Part shown: one piece after another, positions 51,675-60,029 of the stretch
Layout of the letters: the number at the start of each line of letters is the position of its first letter
Numbering within the stretch: position 1 is the stretch's first letter
Assembly: GCA_031422315.1 (NCBI GenBank)
Contig: JANOQN010000068.1
Location: 124,001-188,000 of the forward strand
DNA from: JANNYA01 sp031422315
GTDB lineage: Bacteria > Pseudomonadota > Gammaproteobacteria > Xanthomonadales > SZUA-5
Direction: 5' to 3'
Length of the DNA stretch: 64,000 nt
Notes under the pieces: model-generated
Database searches by the model: none
The model's input: the letters and a program-made list of their open reading frames with translations, nothing else
What the model was told of the DNA's origin: nothing
Made by a program: the position numbers and the translations under genes

Positions 51675-54140
51675 CTAAACCCTAGCAAACCCGGCAAAAT
51701 CAAAATCGGTGTGCAACCCGGGCGGCGCAAGCGCGTGGCTGAGTGCGAAATCGACGCGCAATGAGCGCAGCTGATCAATATCGGGTTTGCTCATGACATC
51801 GCTGACAATGCTAACTGCGCCGCGTTCGCGGATGCGCTTTAGCAGCTTGCCCCAGCGCTCGTCGAGCTGTTTGGGGCGCGGTGGTAAAATGGCAAAGTCA
51901 AAGCCCAAATCCGGAATTTCGGCAAGCTCATCATCGGTCATGTTAAAGCCGTGTAGACCTAAGCGCATGCCGAGCGCATGCAACTCGTGCGCCCTGGTGT
52001 TCCAGGCTTTTTTGCGCTCGCGATTGAGCTGGCGCGCATGGCTTACGTTGATAAATAAGCTCAAACCTGAGCCCGATAGTTTGCGCTGCATCAGCTCGTT
52101 GGTTAGCCAGCTGGCGAGTTCGACGTTCCCGGCGCTGTGTTCGCCAATTTCCACCAGCAAGCGAACTTGCCGGCCGCGTTTTAGTTCGTCAGCGCGTCGA
52201 TTTAACGCCACGACCAGCATGCGCTGATCGAAAGCTAAGCCGTGCCCGCTGGCGCTGGCTCTGGAACTGGCGGCGGCGTAATCGAGCAATTGCCCCAAGC
52301 CATCGCGCCACGTGAAACCCATCAAATATTGGCCCTGAACTTTGCCGGTAGTCGGTAAAATTGGCTGCAAGAGAATTTGCTCTGGCAAGTCATCTTGCAT
52401 ATCGCTGCCAGGATTGGCGAGTAGCACGCGCTCGGCGGCTCTCGCTTGATTCGGGCTTTCATTGGCTAACACGCGCGTAGCGTGGCGCACTCGGTGCGCC
52501 AACACTTCGACATTTTGCCCGACATTTCGCCGCTGCCAGCAAACCGATACCGTCAAGGCCTCAATCGCAGTGCCTAAATCAAGCTTGTTATGCATGACGC
52601 TGGCACGAATTTTCTCCGCCAATTCTTCGAGCGGTGCCTCGCCTATACCTTGCAAGCCCAGCAAATATTCGCCATCTTGAAAATAGGCAAGTGAATCTCT
52701 AACCCGCAAGCGTGGCCGCAAAATCGAAGCAATCGCCTCGTCTAACTTGGAAAACACGCTAATCGGGTGCGATGCCATCAGCGCATCGCGCTGGTCAATC
52801 GCAATGAACATCAGCGCGCAATCTTGCACGTTCTCAAAATCGGCTAACAGCTCAGCGCGGCTCATCAATCCGGCGGCAGAGGCGTTGACTTGCGTCGTAA
52901 TGACTTGCCGCTTAAAGCGCTCCAATCTTGAGCTGACCACGCTAAGTAAATGCTTCTGGCGCACCGGTTCAATCAGGTATTCGTCCGCGCCCGCAGCAAT
53001 CGCCTGTTCGCGCTGCTGCAGTGAATTGGTGCCAGCAAACAAGATCGCCGGAAGCGTTGCGTTACGCAGCTGGCGGCGCAGCTCGCTGAGCAATCGCAAG
53101 CCTTCAGGCTGTGGCAAAGTGGCATCGACCAGCAGCAAATGCGGTGCATATTCAACGCAGGCCGCAAGCGCGCCAATGCCGTTGCTTTCGTGGCGCGTGG
53201 CAACCCCGAGCGGCGCTAGCCAATTCGCGCAGTCTTTCGCAAACGCAGAATTGAGCGTACACAACAGCGCGCGATACGTTGAATGCGGGGCTGCTGTTGA
53301 CTTGCGCTGCGCTTCGCTCAAGCCTAATGCGGCGCACACGGCAATCGCATCAATAGGCTCTTCAAAATAGCCGCGCGCACCGTGGCGCAATGCCAGCAAT
53401 TTACGGCCTAAATCGCGCCGATCTGACAATACCGCAACCGCGACTGGCCGCTCAGAGGTGCCTTCACGGGGTTTGAGCTGATGCAGCTGGCGACTCAAAC
53501 CGTTCAAAAAACGCGCATCCAGCACCAAGCCGCCGGGAAGCATTTTGGCAAGCATTTCTTCCAGCGCCTGCGTGCTGGTGAGCTCCAAAATTCGATGGCC
53601 GCGCTCTTTCAAGCTCTCAATCAGCCCGGTGCCTAAATTTTTATCGGCACGCAGCACAATCACCGCGTTCGGGTCCACCAAACGCGGCGCGCGCCGTGCA
53701 GTATCAACCAGGCTTAACGCTACCGCTTGCGTTTTGTTTTGCTGTGTTGTTTGCGTGTCGGCTTGCTGTTCACCGCGCACAAAATCAGGCAGCGCTGCGC
53801 TTAAGTCAATCGCCAGCGCACTTGAAGTGAGCGTCGAAACTGCCGCTTCAATGGCTTTGATTTGCTGTGCGCTTGGTACTTCGGTGCCGCCGTACGGCAT
53901 CAGCTGGTGCTCCAGCAACACCGCGTGCCGCTTCAGCGCATGCACTTTTAGCCGATCACAACCCTTGGAAAATTGCCGCAATGCCAGCGCCAAAGGCCGA
54001 AGCTGTGCGCTTGACCAACCCGTGCGCTGCAACACCTGCCACGCCTGCGCCATGCTCAGCGCCGCATGGCGTAATTCACGCCCAGCCCGATCAAAATCAG
54101 ATTTGATGCTCGCATCACTGGCCACACGCACGGCGCTCAT
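51675..54140 (-). CDS. Multidomain REC-GGDEF-EAL-like signalling protein with degenerate catalytic sites
   Basis: About 821 residues. An N-terminal helical region resembling HPt is followed by a receiver-like domain (NAVIVLRADKNLGTGLIESL), a better receiver (RALLCTLNSAFAKDCANWL, with LLLVDATLPQPEGL and GADEYLIEPVRQKHLL), a GGDEF-like domain whose signature is replaced by FQDGEYLLGL, and an EAL-like domain beginning LQPILPTTGKVQGQYLMGF, lacking the EAL glutamate. No site for making or breaking cyclic di-GMP appears intact. It may bind the nucleotide or act through protein contacts. A GTG at 54152 is an alternative start. Confidence 0.82.
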   Translation of the reverse strand: MSAVRVASDASIKSDFDRAGRELRHAALSMAQAWQVLQRTGWSSAQLRPLALALRQFSKGCDRLKVHALKRHAVLLEHQLMPYGGTEVPSAQQIKAIEAAVSTLTSSALAIDLSAALPDFVRGEQQADTQTTQQNKTQAVALSLVDTARRAPRLVDPNAVIVLRADKNLGTGLIESLKERGHRILELTSTQALEEMLAKMLPGGLVLDARFLNGLSRQLHQLKPREGTSERPVAVAVLSDRRDLGRKLLALRHGARGYFEEPIDAIAVCAALGLSEAQRKSTAAPHSTYRALLCTLNSAFAKDCANWLAPLGVATRHESNGIGALAACVEYAPHLLLVDATLPQPEGLRLLSELRRQLRNATLPAILFAGTNSLQQREQAIAAGADEYLIEPVRQKHLLSVVSSRLERFKRQVITTQVNASAAGLMSRAELLADFENVQDCALMFIAIDQRDALMASHPISVFSKLDEAIASILRPRLRVRDSLAYFQDGEYLLGLQGIGEAPLEELAEKIRASVMHNKLDLGTAIEALTVSVCWQRRNVGQNVEVLAHRVRHATRVLANESPNQARAAERVLLANPGSDMQDDLPEQILLQPILPTTGKVQGQYLMGFTWRDGLGQLLDYAAASSRASASGHGLAFDQRMLVVALNRRADELKRGRQVRLLVEIGEHSAGNVELASWLTNELMQRKLSGSGLSLFINVSHARQLNRERKKAWNTRAHELHALGMRLGLHGFNMTDDELAEIPDLGFDFAILPPRPKQLDERWGKLLKRIRERGAVSIVSDVMSKPDIDQLRSLRVDFALSHALAPPGLHTDFDFAGFARV

Positions 54141-54536
54141 GCCAGGTTGCACAGCAAATTTGGGTGGTTTTGGCGCAAAGGACGCTCCTGCGGTAAGAAC
54201 TCAATTTGGAGTGAAGTCTATCAACAACAGCCGTCCAGCAAAGGCCCGCTTAGCGTACTTTATTTTTCACGACGTACGAGGGTGTTTGTCACAGATTAGA
54301 TGATAGGAAAAGGACTTTGTGGACTTGGATATCCGAAAAGGGGTATCCGTGCGCAGCCCCAGGCTACCTTGGTTCGCGCATTCAGCGCTAAAAAACTGCG
54401 CTCTTGATACGCCCGTGGATTTATTTTGTCGGTCACCAAGGCAATGCGAACCGCACCCAACCCAAGCTTCCCAGGCTTTTGTTTGTCATTCACTCCTATT
54501 CGAAAAACACCTGTCGAATGATATTTAGCGATCTCG
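54141..54536. other. Intergenic region between the signalling gene and the GPP34 genes
   Basis: About 400 bases hold the upstream region of the REC/GGDEF/EAL-like gene and the end of the GPP34 unit. A short palindrome (TAGCGAGATCGCTA on the minus strand, 54528-54541) follows the GPP34 stop but has no T-tract. A short open frame at 54296-54493 has no ribosome site or recognisable protein features. Nothing else was recognised. Confidence 0.4.
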
Positions 54537-55217
54537 CTATTTAAGCAGATCGCGAAGCAGCAGGTAAAGCTGCTCCATCAGCGCGATCGAATGCAGCTCG
54601 ACGATGTCATCACCGTCAATGGTTTCACTATTAGCGGCAATTTCAGCGGCGATTTCACCTTGCAGTAACCGCAGTCTGGATTTGGCGTCCTCGGCTTCGT
54701 CATAGGTTAGCAGCTGGTCGGCAATGCCAGTCGCGCAGACCAGCCCAAGCAGGGCAATACCGTGCAGCTTTGAGTTCTCTCCATTGGCGCAGCGTTTGAT
54801 CTCGGTCAATCCTTCATTTTGCGCCTGTGACGAGCGAACTGGGTAGGTCTTTTCGCCAAATATCCAGTATTTGCGCTTGCTCGGATGCAAAATATCGCGG
54901 CGCACCAGCGCATCAAGCAAATCTTCTCGAAGCCGCGGCAATTTGCTTGATACTTTTTGCAATAGCTGTACCGGCGTTAGCAACCCGGAGTGCGCGCGCG
55001 CGATTTTCAAACAGGCAGTCAGCAGCGGGTGCCTTGAGGGCATATTGTCCAGGATAACGACAACTTTTCCGCGTAAACCCAGGCGCATCTGAGTCGCCAG
55101 TTCAATGAGCAAGGCCCCGGCGAGTGCGTCTTGATGCTGCGCTCGAACGAGTTTGGCGCGCACTTTGCCGGTGCTGGGCTCAAGCGCAACCAAGGCTAGG
55201 GTTTCAGCGATCAGCAT
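54537..55217 (-). CDS. GPP34 (GOLPH3-like) family protein, second of a tandem pair
   Basis: About 226 residues. It begins MLIAETLALVALEPSTGKVR, followed by LAGALLIELATQMRLGLRGK, HPLLTACLKIARAH, and LDALVRRDILHPSKRKYWIF then GEKTYPVRSSQ, which is the order of the GPP34 helical fold. In eukaryotes GOLPH3 binds PI4P on Golgi membranes; bacterial members are known as a family but their roles are largely undefined. The ATG at 55217 has GGAG nine bases upstream; a TTG at 55232 would add five residues. It follows the first GPP34 gene by 42 bases. Confidence 0.83.
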   Translation of the reverse strand: MLIAETLALVALEPSTGKVRAKLVRAQHQDALAGALLIELATQMRLGLRGKVVVILDNMPSRHPLLTACLKIARAHSGLLTPVQLLQKVSSKLPRLREDLLDALVRRDILHPSKRKYWIFGEKTYPVRSSQAQNEGLTEIKRCANGENSKLHGIALLGLVCATGIADQLLTYDEAEDAKSRLRLLQGEIAAEIAANSETIDGDDIVELHSIALMEQLYLLLRDLLK

Positions 55218-55259
55218 AGTTTGCTGCTCCAAAGTGTTGCTGCGGTGTGCGGGGTTCGG

Positions 55260-55907
55260 CTACTCATAGCGCGTCAATGCAAAAATCAAGCGTGCGCGCT
55301 GTGCGTTAATATCGGGCGGCGCGCGGGTGCCGCTAACGAAGGCTTCAAAGCGGTTTAATCGGCCATCCAGTGGCGCTGCTAAATCGGGCAAAATTGACTG
55401 CACCAAGTTCATTCCATCGGCTAGCAAAATTAAACTGAGCGACCATAAATCAGCCAGACCAATCGTCTCAATACCATCGCTAATGTGTTTTAGCGATTGT
55501 CCATAAGCTGAGGTGGATTGCACCGGATAGCGTACCTTGCCAAACAGCGCCATGCCAAAGCGTGTGGTTTTTTCTTCGATCAAAATGCCCCGCAGCACCA
55601 TGCTCGAAAGCAAATCTACTGCGATGCGCGGCATAGCGCGTGCAACGGCATCGACGGTAGCAATCGGCGTCAGTGATTTTTTCTTGACCACCATCAACAC
55701 GTCGTTAAGCAGCATGTAGTGCGCGGCAATATCGCTGCTCGCAACTACATCATTGCCGACCAGCTGCAAGCGCCCCATAGCGGCTAGCTCAGCAACGCAC
55801 GCCGCCGCCATCCAGCGGTTAAGCTCAACTGCTGACCTAGTTGGATCGCTCAGCGGTGCGCCATCTAATTTACGGTCAAGCAGCAATAAGTGTTCGGCCA
55901 AAAGCAT
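55260..55907 (-). CDS. GPP34 (GOLPH3-like) family protein, first of a tandem pair
   Basis: About 215 residues. It begins MLLAEHLLLLDRKLDG, then LNRWMAAACVAELAAMGRLQ, LLSSMVLRGILIEEKTTRFG, then FGKVRYPVQSTSAYGQSLKH. The beta-hairpin equivalent of GOLPH3 sits around the ILIEEKTTRFG strand. Overall it matches its downstream neighbour in fold order but diverges in sequence, so the duplication is old. A TTG at 55931 could extend it by eight residues. It is transcribed divergently from an HTH regulator. Confidence 0.83.
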   Translation of the reverse strand: MLLAEHLLLLDRKLDGAPLSDPTRSAVELNRWMAAACVAELAAMGRLQLVGNDVVASSDIAAHYMLLNDVLMVVKKKSLTPIATVDAVARAMPRIAVDLLSSMVLRGILIEEKTTRFGMALFGKVRYPVQSTSAYGQSLKHISDGIETIGLADLWSLSLILLADGMNLVQSILPDLAAPLDGRLNRFEAFVSGTRAPPDINAQRARLIFALTRYE

Positions 55908-56078
55908 AGGTCGAGGAAGATTCCTGCTCAATGTGTGTCAAAATGTGCCGGAAGCATAGCAAAGCCTAGCTGAGTCTTTGCGCTTCTTTTAAATCAAAAG
56001 TTGAATTCGAAAATCTGGTAATAAAAATCTGGCAAAGTATCGGGAGCTAACGTTTGCCAACGCAATCCAGGAAAATCC

Positions 56079-56840
56079 ATGTCTGAAACGCAAATTCCCG
56101 CACTCATTCGCGAGTTAAAGCGCGCCCTCAAGGCCGCCGGTAAAACTTATGCCGACGTCGCCGTACTGTTGGAGGTAAGCGAACCGGCGGTCAAACGCAC
56201 GTTTTCGCTCGGCAATTTCACCCTGGATCGCTTTGAGCAAGTCTGCAAAATCGCTGGATTGACTATGGACGAGCTGCTTGCGCGCAGCATCGATAGGCCG
56301 CCGGCGATCTCGAAACTAACCATCGAGCAAGAAGATGAGCTGTTCGGCAATCTAAAGCTGTTGTTGATTGCAAATTTGACGCTAAATCACTGGCGCTTTA
56401 AAGAAATTCTTGAGAATTTTGAGTTTACCGAGCATGAGTTGATCCACCTATTGGCTACGCTTGATCGCATGCGAATGCTGGAATTATTGCCGGGCAATGA
56501 TTATCGCTTGCTCGTCAGCCGGCAATTTTCCTGGCGCGCTGATGGCCCGGTGCAGCGCTTTTTCAACAAGTTTGTGCAAAAAGAATTTTTCGACAGTAAT
56601 TTTGATCGCACCGGCGAAAAGCTGGTGTTTTTAAGCGGCATGCTCAGTAAACCAAATTTGCTGCGCTTCCATGCGGCGATGGCGCGGGTAGCGAATGAGT
56701 TTGACGAGCTAGCGCGAGAAGACATCAAACTGCCGCTCTTGGAGCGCCACACTACCTCTCTCGTTATTGCGCTGCGGCCCTGGGCATTTCCGCCGTTTTT
56801 GGCGTATCGGCGCAAGCCAAGTGGTAAGGTACTGAAGTAG
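56079..56840 (+). CDS. XRE-family transcriptional regulator with a C-terminal effector region
   Basis: A 253-residue protein. The first ~65 residues are a helix-turn-helix of Cro/CI type (KTYADVAVLLEVSEPAVKRT, SLGNFTLDRFEQVCKIAGLT). The remaining ~185 residues include helices resembling a winged-helix (HWRFKEILENFEFTEHELIH then LLATLDRMRMLELL) and a conserved-looking tail. The gene starts 171 bases from the divergent GPP34 genes and is a likely regulator of them. A 142-bp repeat lies downstream. Confidence 0.85.
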   Translation: MSETQIPALIRELKRALKAAGKTYADVAVLLEVSEPAVKRTFSLGNFTLDRFEQVCKIAGLTMDELLARSIDRPPAISKLTIEQEDELFGNLKLLLIANLTLNHWRFKEILENFEFTEHELIHLLATLDRMRMLELLPGNDYRLLVSRQFSWRADGPVQRFFNKFVQKEFFDSNFDRTGEKLVFLSGMLSKPNLLRFHAAMARVANEFDELAREDIKLPLLERHTTSLVIALRPWAFPPFLAYRRKPSGKVLK

Positions 56841-56943
56841 TTTTGTCTTGGTCTATATTCAAGAGTAAGTTTTTGTTTTTACGTTCGAGTTCGATTTATG
56901 CCGATACGAATGCTTAAAATAAGCGATGAGCGTAGCGCTACCT

Positions 56944-57084
56944 CGTCATCCCCGCGCAGGCGGGGACCCAGTGCAGGTGTCAGAAATTCACCAAGGTATT
57001 TAACTTAACGAAATTAGCGCTTTTTTTCATCTCAGCACGTTGATAGTTCGGTGAGCCTGGGTTCCCGCCTGCGCGGGAATGACG
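56944..57084. repeat. Inverted-repeat-bounded 142-bp element, copy D
   Basis: Left arm CGTCATCCCCGCGCAGGCGG then GGACCCAG, TGCAGGTGTCAGAAATTCA, a variable centre, then GTGAGCCTGGGTTCCCGCCT and GCGCGGGAATGACG. It is the main content of the 56841-57161 gap between the XRE regulator and fabD; the fabD promoter would have to lie inside or just past it. Confidence 0.87.
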
Positions 57085-57161
57085 ATTAGAGAGCTAACTA
57101 GGCTTACTATGATTTACTTATTTTTCAACTTTTTCCAACCACAAATCAAGGAAAAGCCAAC

Positions 57162-58085
57162 ATGATCGCACATGTATTCCCAGGCCAGGGCTCACAAACT
57201 ATCGGCATGTTGAGCGCGTTGGCGCTTGTGCATCCGCACATTATCCAAACGTTTCAAGAAGCCTCCGACGCCATCAACGTAGACTTATGGCAGCTGGCGC
57301 AAACCGGCCCAGAGGCGGATTTGAACCGAACCGAAAACACCCAGCCTGCGCTGCTAGCAGCCGGTGTAGCGGTATTTCGCGCATGGATAGGGGCGGGCGG
57401 CGCTAACCCAGCGATGCTGGCCGGGCATAGCTTGGGCGAATACAGTGCGCTGGTTTGCGCAGGTGCGTTATCGCTAACCGACGCTGCGAAATTGGTGCAA
57501 TTGCGCGGACAAGCCATGCAGCGCGCGGTACCCGAAGGCATTGGTGCCATGGCAGCGATTTTGAACGCTGAGCTTGATGTGATCGAGCAGGCGTGCGCAG
57601 ATGCCAGTGAGTCAGAAATCGTGCAGCCCGCCAATCTCAACGCGCCCGGGCAAATCGTGATCTCCGGACACAAAACCGCCGTTGAGCGCGCGCTGGTGTT
57701 GCTAGCAGAACGCGGTGTGCGCCGTGCGATTCGCTTGCCAGTCAGCGTGCCTTCGCACTGTGCCTTGATGCAGCCTGCTGCGCTGGAATTGCAGGCGGCA
57801 TTGGCGAACATTACGATTTTGCCGCCGCGCATTCCGGTGCTACACAACGTACGCGCCGCCAGTACGCAAGACATAAACGAGATTCGCAGCCATTTGATCG
57901 CCCAGCTGTGCGGCCGCGTGCGCTGGATTGAAACCGTGCAGGCGCTTAGCTCGGCCGGAATCACTCGCGTTTTAGAATGCGGGCCGGGTAAAGCGCTGAC
58001 GGGTATGAATAAGCGAATCAATGCAGAGCTTTTGTGCAGTCCTATTGGTGAGCCTGCAGAGTTTTTGCAGGTGTTGCAGAGCTAA
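57162..58085 (+). CDS. fabD: Malonyl-CoA:acyl carrier protein transacylase
   Basis: A 307-residue enzyme that loads malonyl groups on ACP for fatty acid elongation. Motifs are AHVFPGQGSQTIGML, ENTQPALLAAGVAVF, LAGHSLGEYSALVCAGALSL with the serine nucleophile, LRGQAMQRAVPEGIGAMAAI, NLNAPGQIVISGH, and VSVPSHCALMQPAA with the histidine region. AAGGA lies upstream of the ATG. In most proteobacteria fabD sits between fabH and fabG; here it stands alone and overlaps the convergent gene end by three bases, leaving no room for a terminator. Confidence 0.95.
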   Translation: MIAHVFPGQGSQTIGMLSALALVHPHIIQTFQEASDAINVDLWQLAQTGPEADLNRTENTQPALLAAGVAVFRAWIGAGGANPAMLAGHSLGEYSALVCAGALSLTDAAKLVQLRGQAMQRAVPEGIGAMAAILNAELDVIEQACADASESEIVQPANLNAPGQIVISGHKTAVERALVLLAERGVRRAIRLPVSVPSHCALMQPAALELQAALANITILPPRIPVLHNVRAASTQDINEIRSHLIAQLCGRVRWIETVQALSSAGITRVLECGPGKALTGMNKRINAELLCSPIGEPAEFLQVLQS

Positions 58086-59458
58086 CCTAACCCCAGCGCC
58101 TCGGCAATTCCAGACTCACTCAACTGCTCACATTGCGCGTCAAACACCGCCTTTATCGCGGCGCTGGCGTTCAAACTGCCGAGCGCTAGCGTGCGGCCCA
58201 CGTAACCTTCGGCGCGTGCGCGAAATACGAATTTGACCGCTGCGGCGTCGGATGCATCCGCAATGATGACCTGTGGCGGGTGCGCAATGAGCCGCTTGAG
58301 CATGGCTTCGGTATCAAAGTGCTGCTGCATTTGAAAGCCACGTTTTTGGATGAATTGGCGCACCGCGAATAGCTGCTCATCGCGCTGGCTGAGCACCCAA
58401 AACAATGCGCCAACTGCGATTTGCACGCGGGTTTGCTCAGGTATGACCGGCTTTTCGAGTGGCAAGCTGAGCGTGAGCTTTAGCTCGCCATTGCCTGCGC
58501 CAGCATTAAAGCTGCGGGTAGTGCGGCCGCCAAAATCATCGAGTCGATCAGCTGTTAACAGCAGCGCCATTTCAGATTTGCTTAGATCGCGATCGGGCAA
58601 CAAACGCTCCCACAGCAATGCTGATTCCACGCTGTTCAAATCGCTGCCGGAGGTAGTCAGTTCAGCTTTTAGGGCGTGCGCATCTGCGCTCAAGTTCAAG
58701 CTTGCATTGGCATTAAGGTTGCGCGCGTGCGCAAACACCAGCAGCGGCAGCAATGCACTGGTTGCGCGCAGCGTGCTGTGCAAGGCGCTTTGTTGCGGGT
58801 TGCGAGCCGCAATATCGATTCTATCGGCCACGCAAAGCCGCAGCATGTCAATCAGCTCGCCTAGGGATCCAGCGCTTTGCTTTTGCAGCGGCTCGCGCGC
58901 GTGGCTGAGCAGCTCGAGCAATGCGGTTTGATCAGCGCGCACATGCGCCGTCAGTTGAATCAGTAGCAAATCGTGTGCGGCATGTGCCAGCCACAAATTA
59001 CGGCGCAGCTCAATATTTTGCGATTTTAAAGTCTGCCCGCGCGTGCGTGTTTTTCGCAGCTCGCGGCTTTTCTCGTAGCTCAAAAGCTCGGTTTCTTGCG
59101 CGTTCTGCTGCCAGTTGCGCGCTTTTTCGACTTCTTCACGCACGTCGACCAGCAGCACAAACACGCTGAGTTTGGACGAATAAAGCCGCAGATCAACGGT
59201 AACGCCATTGGGCAAGCCGACGTGTTTAAGCTCCGCGCCGCGCGTGCGTGGCAAACCCATGCACAACGCCTGAAACAACTGGCTTAAATCTGCATCGGCT
59301 AGATCGTGCAGCGCAAAACGGCTCACATTTCCGTGCCGTGCAATCAGCTGCCAGCTCGCGTCAAATTCAACTACGCAGCACTCCTCGAGCTTGAGCCGAA
59401 GCTCATCTAAACTATTCAGCAGGGTATTGGGCAGCTTCGGCGTAGTTGGCAATTTCAT
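58082..59458 (-). CDS. PAS-like/kinase-like/receiver-like signalling protein (putative GTPase effector)
   Basis: A 458-residue protein, family not firmly recognised. The N-terminal ~120 residues look like a PAS fold (ALHDLADADLSQLFQALCMG, then GLPNGVTVDLRLYSSKLSVF). A coiled coil follows (ELLSYEKSRELRKTRTRGQT). Next is a helical segment in the position of a histidine kinase dimerisation domain (WLAHAAHDLLLIQLTAHV) but without a proper H-box, then a beta-rich region that could be a decayed ATPase fold (ELKLTLSLPLEK). The end resembles a receiver (PPQVIIADASDAAAVKFVFR). It overlaps the Rab-like GTPase gene by four bases and is probably its effector or partner. Confidence 0.7.
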   Translation of the reverse strand: MKLPTTPKLPNTLLNSLDELRLKLEECCVVEFDASWQLIARHGNVSRFALHDLADADLSQLFQALCMGLPRTRGAELKHVGLPNGVTVDLRLYSSKLSVFVLLVDVREEVEKARNWQQNAQETELLSYEKSRELRKTRTRGQTLKSQNIELRRNLWLAHAAHDLLLIQLTAHVRADQTALLELLSHAREPLQKQSAGSLGELIDMLRLCVADRIDIAARNPQQSALHSTLRATSALLPLLVFAHARNLNANASLNLSADAHALKAELTTSGSDLNSVESALLWERLLPDRDLSKSEMALLLTADRLDDFGGRTTRSFNAGAGNGELKLTLSLPLEKPVIPEQTRVQIAVGALFWVLSQRDEQLFAVRQFIQKRGFQMQQHFDTEAMLKRLIAHPPQVIIADASDAAAVKFVFRARAEGYVGRTLALGSLNASAAIKAVFDAQCEQLSESGIAEALGLG

Positions 59459-59949
59459 AGGCGCTCACACAGGCTGTCGAAGCCTGAAGCCACGCCTTCG
59501 CCGCTCAGCGCGCTGGCCTCAAATACCGGCAGCGATTTTCGAATCTCCAATAGTGCAGCCGGGGTTACTTCCCAATCGTTGAGCCGATCTAGCTTATTAA
59601 CCAACAACACCGCTGGCAAATCGGCTCTGGTTTCTTGCCGTGCCTGCATAAGCACATACAGCGCCGAGCGCAATGTCGCTTCACGCGTGCCATCGGCCAC
59701 CACAATAACCCCGCCCGCGCCCTGTAGATAGCTCAAACGTACGCCGTCGAGCGCATTTTTACCGGCTACATCCCACAGCACGAGTTTTAGATTGCGCTCG
59801 GGCCGTTCGATGATCTTGGTGTGGATTTGCACGCCCACGGTAGTTTGATATTTTGCGGAGAACGCTTGCTTGACAAAACGCTCGACTAAGCTCGTTTTGC
59901 CAACGCCAAAGTCGCCCAACATGCAGATTTTTCGGGTAATTTCACTCAT
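59455..59949 (-). CDS. Rab/Ras-like small GTPase
   Basis: A 164-residue single-domain GTPase. G1 is GDFGVGKTSL (residues 12-21); G2 is TTVGVQIHTK, including the switch I threonine; G3 is LWDVAGK, where the usual WDTAGQ has lysine instead of the catalytic glutamine; G4 is NKLD (118-121); and G5 is ASAL. There is no C-terminal prenylation motif. The glutamine change predicts slow intrinsic hydrolysis. Bacterial Rab-like GTPases often sit next to two-component-like partners, as this one does. A possible promoter (TTGCGG, 17-base spacer, TATACC) lies 40-75 bases upstream of the start. Confidence 0.9.
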   Translation of the reverse strand: MSEITRKICMLGDFGVGKTSLVERFVKQAFSAKYQTTVGVQIHTKIIERPERNLKLVLWDVAGKNALDGVRLSYLQGAGGVIVVADGTREATLRSALYVLMQARQETRADLPAVLLVNKLDRLNDWEVTPAALLEIRKSLPVFEASALSGEGVASGFDSLCERL

Positions 59950-60029
59950 CGAAACAGTGTGCCAGAGTGCCTACGCAAAATTCAGTGCTGAAAGGTATAA
60001 ATTTGGGAAAACTTTGCCGCAATCTACCG

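Noticed and set aside
57254..58021. 255-residue minus-strand frame over fabD
   Set aside because: Fully antisense to a well-conserved FabD; no family features of its own.
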